In this document: piece by piece, positions 15,205-22,602 of the stretch
Layout of the letters: each line of letters opens with the position of its first letter
Numbering within the stretch: the first letter of the stretch is position 1
Assembly (NCBI GenBank): GCA_964562175.1
Contig: CAZLRV010000005.1
Location: 1-64,000, forward strand
From: CAZCJU01 sp964562175
Lineage (GTDB): Bacteria > Bacillota > Clostridia > Oscillospirales > CAG-272
DNA: 64,000 bases
Reading direction: 5' to 3'
The notes under the pieces: generated by a model
The model's input: the letters and a program-made list of their open reading frames with translations, nothing else
What the model was told of the DNA's origin: nothing
The model's database searches: none
Program-made: the position numbers and the translations under genes

Positions 15205-16364
15205 ATATTGTTCATATTTCGCCCTCCGCTCCGTTTAACGACGGATGGGGCTTCCAGGAAAATCTGTTGCCGAAACAGCACGCAAAAATGGGACATAATG
15301 TCACCCTGCTCATAACGGTAAATACCCACACGGACGGAGGGATCACGCAGGTAAAGCCCGAAGCATTTCGGTCAAAGGACGGATTTGAAGTTATTCGTTT
15401 GCCGTATGTGAAGTATCCCGAAAAGCATATGACAAACATATTTATGAAGCTGGATGTGTACGAGCATTTACTCAGACTCAAGCCCGATGTTATTTTTTAT
15501 CACGGATTGATCAGCAGAACGATATTTGATGTCATTCGGTATAAAAAATATGCACGGAAAAACGGTCACACTTGCAAGATAGTACAGGATAATCATTTGG
15601 ATTATAACATAGGCCCCGACCCTAAAACCGTAAAAGAAAAAATCTTGCGCAGTTACTACAGAATGCTCAATGCCCGAACGCAAAAATATGTTGAAGTGGT
15701 ATACGGAGTGACTCCGTGGAGAAAACAATATGCGGAGGACTATTACCGTATTTCACCGAATAAAACGGATGTTTTGATAATGGGCGCGGATGATGAAAAA
15801 ATAGATCTTGACAATCGGGAATTTATTCGCAAACAAATACGCGGGAAATATCAAATAAAAGAAAATGATTTTTTGGTGGTTACGGGCGGAAAAATAGATC
15901 TGCGAAAAAAGATACATATCCTCATGAAGGCGTGCGGAGCCTTGGAGAAAGTTAAGCTTTTGGTGTTCGGCAGTGTGTCGGAGCAGATGAAGGACGAGTA
16001 CGACGAGCTTGTTCGGAAGAACGATAATATCATTTCCGTGGGCTGGATAGACTCGGACAAAGTGTACGATTACTTTTTTGCCGCAGATCTTGTTTTCTTT
16101 CCCGGACAGCATTCCGTCCTGTGGGAGCAGGCTTGTGCGGCAAAGACGCCTTGCGTATTTGCACGCTGGCCGGGAATGGAACACGTGAATAACGGCGGAA
16201 ATTCAGCTTTTATTGATGAAATAACACCCGATGCGATCAAAGCGGCTATTTGTCGCCTTCGCTTTACCGATGAATACTTGCAGATGAAAAAAACTGCCGA
16301 GTCGGAGCTGACCGATATCTATCTTTACAGCAATATCGCAAAAAAATCTCTTCAATGCTTATAA
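15201..16364 (+). CDS. Glycosyltransferase, family 4-like
   Basis: A 387-residue GT-B type glycosyltransferase that starts in a four-base ATGA overlap with the preceding gene. The N terminus has MNIVHISPSAPFNDGWG followed by an acceptor-side domain. The C-terminal half has VTGGKIDLRKK, LLVFGS, IISVGWIDSDKVYDYF and PGQHSVLWEQACAAKTP, which matches the nucleotide-sugar site of this fold. It would add a further sugar to the lipid-linked unit. A gap of about 100 bases without a recognisable gene follows it. Confidence 0.83.
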   Translation: MNIVHISPSAPFNDGWGFQENLLPKQHAKMGHNVTLLITVNTHTDGGITQVKPEAFRSKDGFEVIRLPYVKYPEKHMTNIFMKLDVYEHLLRLKPDVIFYHGLISRTIFDVIRYKKYARKNGHTCKIVQDNHLDYNIGPDPKTVKEKILRSYYRMLNARTQKYVEVVYGVTPWRKQYAEDYYRISPNKTDVLIMGADDEKIDLDNREFIRKQIRGKYQIKENDFLVVTGGKIDLRKKIHILMKACGALEKVKLLVFGSVSEQMKDEYDELVRKNDNIISVGWIDSDKVYDYFFAADLVFFPGQHSVLWEQACAAKTPCVFARWPGMEHVNNGGNSAFIDEITPDAIKAAICRLRFTDEYLQMKKTAESELTDIYLYSNIAKKSLQCL

Positions 16365-16467
16365 GCTGATACCGCAAATACGCTCAGTCGGGGTGTTGGG
16401 AGCATGAGCGGTCATATTTTCTCCCGTCAAGATAAATTTTAGGTTATCAGATCGAGGAAATCTTTTG

Positions 16468-17745
16468 ATGATAAATATTTTAAAGCACAGATCCGTAAAA
16501 AATGCGGGATGGCTTATATTCGGTAAAATAATTCAGATGTTGATAAGCCTCGGAGTAGGTCTGCTCACGGCGAGGTATCTCGGTCCGTCAAACTACGGGC
16601 TGATAAATTATGCGGCATCTTACACGGCTTTCTTTATTCCCGTTTGTTCCTTGGGAATAAATTCGATACTTGTCAAGGAGTTTATAGACTCCCCGAGTGA
16701 GGAAGGAACGATATTGGGCTCAACACTGACGATGCGCATTATAATGGGCGTACTTTCGTCGGGAGTTATTTTTGCGGTGGTTGGCTTTTTGGAGTCGGAT
16801 GAACCGGTTACCGTAGCCGTTACTTTTATATGCAGTTTAAATCTTATATTCAACGCTTTTGAAATATTCAATTATTGGTTTCAATCAAAGCTCAGATCCA
16901 AGGTCACGGCGTTCGTTTCTTTGGTTGCATATATTTTTATGGCGTTATATCGGGTGATATTGCTTTTGCGACAAAAAAACGTGGTATGGTTTGCGTTTGC
17001 AACCTCACTTGATTCTATCTGCATCGGAATATTATTGCTTATATGGTACAAAAAAAGCAAAGGCAAAAGACTTTCGTTTTCGCGGACAACCTGTAAGAGG
17101 CTGCTTAAACGAGGAGTTCATTTCATCCTACCCGGAATGATGGTATCTATCTACAGCTATGCTGACAAGATAATGCTTAAGCATATGCTGAGTGAAACGG
17201 ATGTCGGATATTATTCGACGGCGGTCACAATATGCGGTATGTGGAGCTTTGTACTTGCGGCGATAGTCGATTCCATGTATCCGCTTATCATGGAAGCACA
17301 TAAAACGAGTAAGGAGCTGTTTGAAAAGCGTAATAAACAGCTCTATGCGATAGTATTTTATATATCCGTTTCGGTTTCCCTGATATTTTGTATTTTCGGA
17401 GGACTTATTGTGCGTATCCTGTACGGTGCGGAATATATGCCCTCGGTCGAACCGTTGCGGATAGTTACTTGGTACACTGCGTTTTCGTATCTCGGAGTGG
17501 CACGTAATGCGTGGATAGTTTGCGAAAATAAGCAAAAATATCTTAAATACATATACATTTCGTCGGCGTTGGCTAATGTCTGCTTGAATTATATATTTAT
17601 TCCGATATGGGGAGCCTCCGGAGCGGCCGCCGCTTCCCTCATTACTCAGATAATTACAACAATGGTCGCACCGTTTTTCATAAAAGAAATACGCAAAAAC
17701 TCATTTCTGATGCTTGAGGGCATTTTTTTGAAAAAGATAAGATGA
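16468..17745 (+). CDS. Wzx-like polysaccharide flippase (MATE/MOP superfamily)
   Basis: A 425-residue membrane protein with about 12 hydrophobic segments, predicted to flip undecaprenyl-linked repeat units across the membrane. The N terminus has KNAGWLIFGKIIQMLISLGVG and then ARYLGPSNYGLINY, a well-known signature of oligosaccharide flippases. Further motifs are KIMLKHMLSETDVGYYSTA and NYIFIPIWGASGAAAASLI. GAGG at 16455-16458 favours the ATG at 16468 over the TTG one codon upstream. With the Wzy-like protein it completes the export part of the pathway. The stop overlaps the next frame's first ATG. Confidence 0.9.
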   Translation: MINILKHRSVKNAGWLIFGKIIQMLISLGVGLLTARYLGPSNYGLINYAASYTAFFIPVCSLGINSILVKEFIDSPSEEGTILGSTLTMRIIMGVLSSGVIFAVVGFLESDEPVTVAVTFICSLNLIFNAFEIFNYWFQSKLRSKVTAFVSLVAYIFMALYRVILLLRQKNVVWFAFATSLDSICIGILLLIWYKKSKGKRLSFSRTTCKRLLKRGVHFILPGMMVSIYSYADKIMLKHMLSETDVGYYSTAVTICGMWSFVLAAIVDSMYPLIMEAHKTSKELFEKRNKQLYAIVFYISVSVSLIFCIFGGLIVRILYGAEYMPSVEPLRIVTWYTAFSYLGVARNAWIVCENKQKYLKYIYISSALANVCLNYIFIPIWGASGAAAASLITQIITTMVAPFFIKEIRKNSFLMLEGIFLKKIR

Positions 17746-19025
17746 TGACGATATGCAATCGAGGTATTATGAAAGCATTTTTCCGTTTTTGTTTAAATCA
17801 ATCAGCACGCAAGCATATAAATGAAGAACAACTGAATATTCGCTGCATTTCTCTGCACAAGGACGATATATCATACTTCAATCTTTCCTCAAATCCGATA
17901 CTGTCGTTTTTTTATGACGGAAAACTGTACTATTTTCGACAATGTCCGAAAAGGCTGAATTTCAAAGATTACTTTCGAAAAGCGATAGATGATTTTTTCT
18001 CTTCGCTCGGAAGATTAAGCATAAGCAAAGAGCATTTTAAACAGGAAATACCCATAAAAATCGATTTTTCACAGAGCGAGATCGAGGCGTTTTCCGGCTA
18101 TTTAAGCCGAAAATGCAATGAAAAAGGCTTTTTGAAATGCATTTCCGAGGTGGATAGAATCTCAATTAAAACAAGCTTTTCCATTTGGAAACAACAACGG
18201 TATGACTCGGATTTTTTTTACGTATTTGCGATCGGTGATATTCCGAGTCAATGCCATGATATCGGAGTTTACTTTTTGTGGTATATGAGAGGCGTTTGCA
18301 GTACATACAGAACATTGAATATCGCAAGAAGCGAAGAGTATTCTTACTTTTCGGCGAGCAGATCCATTGCAAGCAGAATGACCGCCGAGTCAATCGGCAT
18401 TGAAAATATGATAACAAGTGCCGAGCTTTGTCGGATAGAGCTTGACGACGGGAGTACGATGTTCGGTGTCATAAGCGAAAGTGCGGAGGGAAACAGAATG
18501 CTCGATGCCGAACTTCAAATTGACGGCTCTTTGCAAAACGAGTTGCTGAAGCTGAATATTTTGGATATTATCTGTTTTCAGACCGACCACGGAATGAACA
18601 ATTACAACGTATTTCGCAAAGACGGAAAGCATTTCGTCTGTGCATTTGACAACGATAATCCCAACACATTCGCACCCATACCCATTATCAAACACAATTT
18701 TCTCGGATGCTCGCCGATAGTCGATAAGAGAGGACTTTTAAATCGCCCGTATTTCGACAATGAATTGTATGAGAGGCTACGGACAACGGATATTACCTCG
18801 CTTAAAAAGAAGCTGAAGCCTTATTTGAATGTATTGCAAATTACCGCATTGCAGTTGCGAATAAAAAAAATAACGAGAATGCTTGAGATGACCCGTGCCG
18901 AGGCGAATGATAAGTTTATTTCCGAAGGTATGTGGGGAGAGGAAAGTGTAACGGCGGAGATGAGCGGGAAATACGGCAGAACTTATCTGACGATGCTTGA
19001 GGATAAAGCAAATATACGCAAATAG
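17742..19025 (+). CDS. Hypothetical protein with atypical-kinase (FAM20/HipA-like) motifs
   Basis: A 427-residue protein without signal peptide or clear membrane segment. I do not recognise a named family, but the C-terminal half has the order of motifs of FAM20/HipA/actin-fragmin-type kinases. First comes a helical stretch ASRSIASRMTAESIGIENMI (about 205-224), then strands with a GxxSESAEGNRM turn, then LNILDIICFQTDHGMNNYNV (271-290). The Asp282-x4-Asn287 spacing in the last stretch equals that of the DRHxxN catalytic motif. AFDNDN (301-306) follows, where Asp303 or Asp305 could be the metal-binding Asp. An internal ATG at 17769, after GAGG at 17761-17764, is an alternative start that removes nine residues. 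It is the last gene of the polysaccharide run, so the substrate could be the glycan, a lipid-linked intermediate or a protein. Function is inferred from motifs only. Confidence 0.55.
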   Translation: MMTICNRGIMKAFFRFCLNQSARKHINEEQLNIRCISLHKDDISYFNLSSNPILSFFYDGKLYYFRQCPKRLNFKDYFRKAIDDFFSSLGRLSISKEHFKQEIPIKIDFSQSEIEAFSGYLSRKCNEKGFLKCISEVDRISIKTSFSIWKQQRYDSDFFYVFAIGDIPSQCHDIGVYFLWYMRGVCSTYRTLNIARSEEYSYFSASRSIASRMTAESIGIENMITSAELCRIELDDGSTMFGVISESAEGNRMLDAELQIDGSLQNELLKLNILDIICFQTDHGMNNYNVFRKDGKHFVCAFDNDNPNTFAPIPIIKHNFLGCSPIVDKRGLLNRPYFDNELYERLRTTDITSLKKKLKPYLNVLQITALQLRIKKITRMLEMTRAEANDKFISEGMWGEESVTAEMSGKYGRTYLTMLEDKANIRK

Positions 19026-19029
19026 ATAT

Positions 19030-19051
19030 GCCGTGCCGTTCAAGGCACGGC
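19030..19051 (+). terminator. Hairpin after the polysaccharide operon
   Basis: GCCGTGCC (19030-19037) pairs with GGCACGGC (19044-19051) around a six-base loop, five bases after the last stop codon. It is placed as a terminator for the operon, but a T-run is missing, so termination may be weak or Rho-dependent. Confidence 0.5.
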
Positions 19052-19102
19052 AACCGATGACGGGCCGGGACGAAAAAAGAGGAATTATTTTTAAAAAAAG
19101 GC

Positions 19103-19131
19103 TTGACAAACGGGAAAATATGTGGTATACT
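19103..19131 (+). promoter_or_regulatory. Sigma-A type promoter of the infC operon
   Basis: A perfect TTGACA (19103-19108) is followed after 17 bases by TATACT (19126-19131). Transcription should start near 19138, giving a 5' leader of about 135 bases before infC. Confidence 0.88.
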
Positions 19132-19137
19132 ATTCGA

Positions 19138-19262
19138 ACAATAAAGCAGAAACGGAAATCGTTCTCACCCCGACCGACGGAAAAGGGTCAATAATATAGG
19201 CTACATAAGGTGGCTTTGTATTTGTGCGGGCGTATTTCGTTTACCGCACGTTTTTAATTTTG
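19138..19262 (+). promoter_or_regulatory. Structured leader of infC-rpmI-rplT with an attenuator (L20-type leader)
   Basis: The leader has a small hairpin GCTAC/GTGGC near 19200-19215 and then an intrinsic terminator: GTGCGG (19224-19229) pairs with CCGCAC (19244-19249) and is followed by GTTTTTAATTTT. A terminator between promoter and infC matches the L20 autoregulatory leader known in Firmicutes, where free L20 binds the leader and favours termination. The assignment rests on position and on the terminator; the L20-binding fold was not modelled. Confidence 0.7.
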
Positions 19263-19273
19263 GAGGTGTTAAT

Positions 19274-19798
19274 ATCAGCACAAAGGATCTTTCGATCAAT
19301 GAGAGCATCAGACTTCCCCGTGTCAGAGTTATCGATGAAAAGGGTGAGCCGCTGGGTATAATGTCGTCCTCGGAGGCTTTAAGAAACGCCTATGACAAGG
19401 GGCTTGACTTAGTGCTTATTGCACCGCAGGCCGAGATACCCGTTTGTCGCATAATGGATTACGGCAAGTACAGATTCGACCGTGACAAGAAGGATAAGGA
19501 AGCACGCAAAAAGCAACAGAACGCCGAAATAAAAGAAATTCAGCTTTCCTACAACATAGATACGCACGATTTTGAGACGAAGGTAAAGCACGCAAAGCGT
19601 TTTCTTGCGGGTATGGATAAGGTCAAGGTAGTCGTTCGCTTCAGAGGTCGTCAGATGGCTCATCAGGAGATAGGCTACGAGCTGTTGAAGCGTTTCGCCG
19701 AGGCGTGCAAGGAATCGGGAAATCTCGATAAACAACCTGTTGCCGAGGGAAGAAACATCACCATGCTTTTGTTGCCTCTCAAGCCCGACAAAAAATAA
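19274..19798 (+). CDS. infC: Translation initiation factor IF-3, starting at ATC
   Basis: IF-3 binds the 30S subunit, prevents joining of 50S and checks start-codon pairing. The frame from 19274 encodes STKDLSINESIRLPRVRVID and then GIMSSSEAL, the normal IF-3 N-terminal domain, so the first ATG at 19361 would remove about 29 conserved residues. No ATG, GTG or TTG lies in frame between the leader terminator and 19361. GGAGG at 19262-19266 sits 7 bases before an ATC at 19274, so ATC is the start. Rare AUU-type starts on infC are known to allow autoregulation, because IF-3 rejects them. The C-terminal domain is complete (QLSYNIDTHDFETK, RFRGRQMAH). Product 174 residues, first gene of the operon with L35 and L20. 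Confidence 0.92.
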   Translation: MSTKDLSINESIRLPRVRVIDEKGEPLGIMSSSEALRNAYDKGLDLVLIAPQAEIPVCRIMDYGKYRFDRDKKDKEARKKQQNAEIKEIQLSYNIDTHDFETKVKHAKRFLAGMDKVKVVVRFRGRQMAHQEIGYELLKRFAEACKESGNLDKQPVAEGRNITMLLLPLKPDKK

Positions 19799-19895
19799 GT
19801 TAATAATTTCCGTTACCGCGGATATATTATACACGGACATCCGTCCGAAAAAAATACAGCCGTATTAAACGTGCTGTCGAAAGGAAGAAGATACA

Positions 19896-20093
19896 ATGGG
19901 AAAAATCAAAACACACAGTGCCTCTGCAAAGAGATTCAGCCTTACCGCTTCCGGAAAGGTTAAGATCAATCATACAAACCGTCGTCACAAGCTGGGACTC
20001 AAATCCACCAAGCGTAAGAGAGATCTCAGAAAGACGGGTTATCTCAGCCCCGCATTCACAAAGAACGTAACGGCTATGATACCCAAGCACTGA
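19896..20093 (+). CDS. rpmI: 50S ribosomal protein L35
   Basis: A 65-residue basic protein, MGKIKTHSASAKRF followed by a Lys/Arg-rich core (NRRHKLGLKSTKRKRDLRK), which is the standard L35 size and pattern. The site AAAGGAAGAAG precedes the ATG. It lies between infC and rplT in the usual order. The 97 bases before it, after infC, hold only short weak inverted repeats. Confidence 0.96.
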   Translation: MGKIKTHSASAKRFSLTASGKVKINHTNRRHKLGLKSTKRKRDLRKTGYLSPAFTKNVTAMIPKH

Positions 20094-20134
20094 ACAAAAA
20101 GCGGAAAGATCGATGAATTTGGAGGAATATTGAA

Positions 20135-20491
20135 ATGGCAAGAGTAAAGGGTGCTATTGCAACACGCAAGAGAAGAAATAAAATGCTGAAGCTCGCAAAG
20201 GGCTATTGGGGTGCGAAGAGCAAGCACTTCAAGATGGCAAAACAGCAGGTGATGAAGAGCGGTAACTACGCTTTCGCCGGCAGAAAGATGAAGAAGAGAG
20301 ATTTCCGCAGACTGTGGATAACAAGAATATCCGCAGAAGCAAAGGTAAACGGAATGAACTATTCTACATTTATGAACGGCCTCAAGAAAGCGGGCATTAC
20401 GCTCAACCGCAAGATGCTTGCGGAGATCGCCGTATACGATAAAGAAGCATTCGCACAGCTCGTTAAAAAGGCTGCCGAGGCTCTGGCATAA
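20135..20491 (+). CDS. rplT: 50S ribosomal protein L20
   Basis: A 118-residue protein matching L20 throughout: MARVKGAIATRKRRNKMLKL, GYWGAKSKHFKMAK, and the C-terminal RLWITRISAEAKVNG and FMNGLKKAGITLNRKMLAEIA. L20 binds 23S rRNA early in 50S assembly and in Firmicutes represses its own operon through the leader upstream of infC. A strong GGAGG lies 8-10 bases before the ATG. Confidence 0.97.
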   Translation: MARVKGAIATRKRRNKMLKLAKGYWGAKSKHFKMAKQQVMKSGNYAFAGRKMKKRDFRRLWITRISAEAKVNGMNYSTFMNGLKKAGITLNRKMLAEIAVYDKEAFAQLVKKAAEALA

Positions 20492-20505
20492 ATTTTCAAG
20501 TGATA

Positions 20506-20537
20506 AGGCTGTCGCATGCTCTGTCGTGCGACAGCCT
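20506..20537 (+). terminator. Hairpin after rplT
   Basis: AGGCTGTCGCA (20506-20516) and TGCGACAGCCT (20527-20537) form an 11-bp stem with a 10-base loop, 14 bases after the rplT stop. No proper T-run follows (CTGTCGTATTT), so termination may be partial. The stem ends 15 bases before the ATG of the methyltransferase gene. Confidence 0.6.
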
Positions 20538-20552
20538 CTGTCGTATTTAAAT

Positions 20553-21386
20553 ATGGTATATAAAAGAATTGACAGCAAAAGCAATTCGGTGATCACCGAA
20601 TGTGCAAAGCTGAACATGAAAAAATATCGTGAAAGCACGGGAACCTTTTTCACCGAGGGCAAAAAGCTCGCCCGTGAAGCGTTTGATGCGGGCTGTAAGC
20701 CGTTGAAGGTCATCTACAGCGAGGAATTTTTGACTGAAAATGTAAACTTTTGCAATGATATTGAAAAACGATTTGGAAACGACACCGAGTATTTTGTTAC
20801 TAAAATAGAAAATTTGCGTAAAATAACGTCTCAAGACGCCCCAGAAGGGGTAGTTTGTGTTTTTTTACATATTGACAAAATCAAAAAAATAGATAAAATA
20901 AATACATATATGCGCACTCGGATAAGCGACTTGATTGAAAAGCGTGTGATGGTGCTTGAAAGCATACGAGATCCGGGTAACCTCGGTACGATGATAAGGA
21001 CCGCTTTGGCGTTCGGTATAGACGAGCTGTTTATCACGCCCGACTGCGCCGACCTCTACAGCTTGAAAACGCTGAGGGGTGCTATGGGTGCGATATTCAG
21101 ACAAAGCATAACGATATGTGACAGCATTTACGCCGTGGATATGCTAAAGGAGTGTGGCAAGACCGTATACGCCGCCGCACTTCATAAGGAATCGGTGCCG
21201 TTGACAGACCTTGATGTAAGCGTGAATACTTCGTTTGTTATCGGAAACGAGGCAAACGGCTTGCGAGAGGAAACGATCGAGCATTGCGACGGGTGCGTTA
21301 TAATACCGATGGGTGAGCATTCGGAGTCGCTGAACGCCTCCGTTGCCGCTTCGGTCTTTATGTGGGAGCTTTCAAAGAACAAATAA
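20553..21386 (+). CDS. TrmH/SpoU-family RNA 2'-O-methyltransferase
   Basis: Methylates a ribose 2'-OH in rRNA or tRNA using S-adenosylmethionine. Residues of about 1-110 form the substrate-binding domain (FFTEGKKLAREAF). The C-terminal part is the SPOUT knot domain with the three signatures MVLESIRDPGNLGTMIRTA, FVIGNEANGL and PMGEHSESLNASVAASVFMWE. The ATG at 20553 gives 277 residues, normal for the family; the frame is open further upstream but that part runs through rplT. No Shine-Dalgarno site is seen. A gene of this family after rplT is common in Firmicutes. The exact target nucleotide is not known. Confidence 0.9.
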   Translation: MVYKRIDSKSNSVITECAKLNMKKYRESTGTFFTEGKKLAREAFDAGCKPLKVIYSEEFLTENVNFCNDIEKRFGNDTEYFVTKIENLRKITSQDAPEGVVCVFLHIDKIKKIDKINTYMRTRISDLIEKRVMVLESIRDPGNLGTMIRTALAFGIDELFITPDCADLYSLKTLRGAMGAIFRQSITICDSIYAVDMLKECGKTVYAAALHKESVPLTDLDVSVNTSFVIGNEANGLREETIEHCDGCVIIPMGEHSESLNASVAASVFMWELSKNK

Positions 21387-21408
21387 TATTACGGAGTTGA
21401 ATAAACAG

Positions 21409-22596
21409 ATGCGGGAACAGATATACTTTTTATGGCTTGCCGAAAAATTCGATTACGGCACCGATATGTATGCTCGTCTGTTTTCAAAATTCGACGAGAT
21501 AGAGGACATATATCGTGCCGAAAAAGCCGATTTCACAGAAAGAGGCTTCAAGGTGAACGAGATAACGCCCTTGCTTTCGAAATCGCTTGATCGAGCGGAG
21601 CGGGTGGATGAGTATTGCCATAAAGAAAACATTGGTATAATGTGTTATTTCGACCCAAACTATCCGTCGTATCTGTACGATATCCCGAATCCTCCCGCGG
21701 TGCTGTTCTACAAGGGCTATATTCCGAATCTCGATGACAATGTTGCTGTCGGAATGGTGGGTACTCGCGACATGAGCGACCAAGGACGTGCTATTGCGCA
21801 CCGATTCGCATTCGATGCTGCCGTATCGGGTGCCATAGTCGTAAGCGGAATGGCACGCGGTATAGATTCGATGTGTCATATCGGCGCTCTTGACGGCGGC
21901 GGAGAGACGTTAGCCGTGTTGGGTTGCGGCGTTGATGTCGTTTATCCGCCGGAGAACGGCGCACTTTACAATAAGATACGGGAGCATGGTGCGGTCATAT
22001 CGGAATGCTTTCCGAAAACGCCTCCGTGCGGTGACAATTTTCCCGTGAGAAACAGGCTGATAACCGGTCTGTCACGCTGTCTTGTTGTAGTTGAAGCACC
22101 TGTCGGAAGCGGTGCTTTGATAAGCGCGGAGCATGCTGCGTTTCAAGGAAAGCAGGTCTATACCGTACCCGGCTCGCCTATGAATCCGCTTTGCGCAGGC
22201 TCAAATATGCTTTTGAGGGCAAATGCGACCCCGGCACTTGAGGCATATGACTTCTTATGCGAATACGAGTTGACTTTTCCGCACAGGATATTTACCCAAA
22301 ACATAACCAAAAGAGAATATTATATTTCCGGCTCGGACGAGACGGTTGAGATAGATCCGAATATTCGTTCGGTGAATGTCAAAAAAACCGCACGCTCGCC
22401 CGATGCACTTGAGGGTATTGAAAGAACACTTTACGAGCTTGTTCTTAAGGAAGGTATAGTCGATGTCGAAAAGGCGGTAATTATCGGTATACCTTACGAT
22501 AAGGCGGCACGCTCTCTGATGCATCTGGAGCTTGAAGATTACATAACTGCTTTGCCCGGTGGGCTTTACTGTGCAAAGCACGGTCAGGAGAATTAA
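21409..22596 (+). CDS. dprA: DNA-processing protein DprA
   Basis: DprA (Smf) binds incoming single-stranded DNA during transformation and loads RecA. The Rossmann-like core is clear: GMVGTRDMSDQGRAIA, VVSGMARGIDSMCHIGAL, LAVLGCGVDVVYPPEN and PVRNRLITGLS. A C-terminal winged-helix domain follows (residues of about 330-395). The ATG at 21409 gives 395 residues; the open frame starts earlier inside the methyltransferase gene. It is next to topA and trmFO, an order shared with Bacillus. No other competence gene is in the window. Confidence 0.94.
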   Translation: MREQIYFLWLAEKFDYGTDMYARLFSKFDEIEDIYRAEKADFTERGFKVNEITPLLSKSLDRAERVDEYCHKENIGIMCYFDPNYPSYLYDIPNPPAVLFYKGYIPNLDDNVAVGMVGTRDMSDQGRAIAHRFAFDAAVSGAIVVSGMARGIDSMCHIGALDGGGETLAVLGCGVDVVYPPENGALYNKIREHGAVISECFPKTPPCGDNFPVRNRLITGLSRCLVVVEAPVGSGALISAEHAAFQGKQVYTVPGSPMNPLCAGSNMLLRANATPALEAYDFLCEYELTFPHRIFTQNITKREYYISGSDETVEIDPNIRSVNVKKTARSPDALEGIERTLYELVLKEGIVDVEKAVIIGIPYDKAARSLMHLELEDYITALPGGLYCAKHGQEN

Positions 22597-22602
22597 AGAT
22601 AA

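Noticed and set aside
19361..19798. infC starting at the first in-frame ATG
   Set aside because: It removes conserved N-terminal residues of IF-3 and has no ribosome site, while GGAGG sits correctly before the ATC at 19274.
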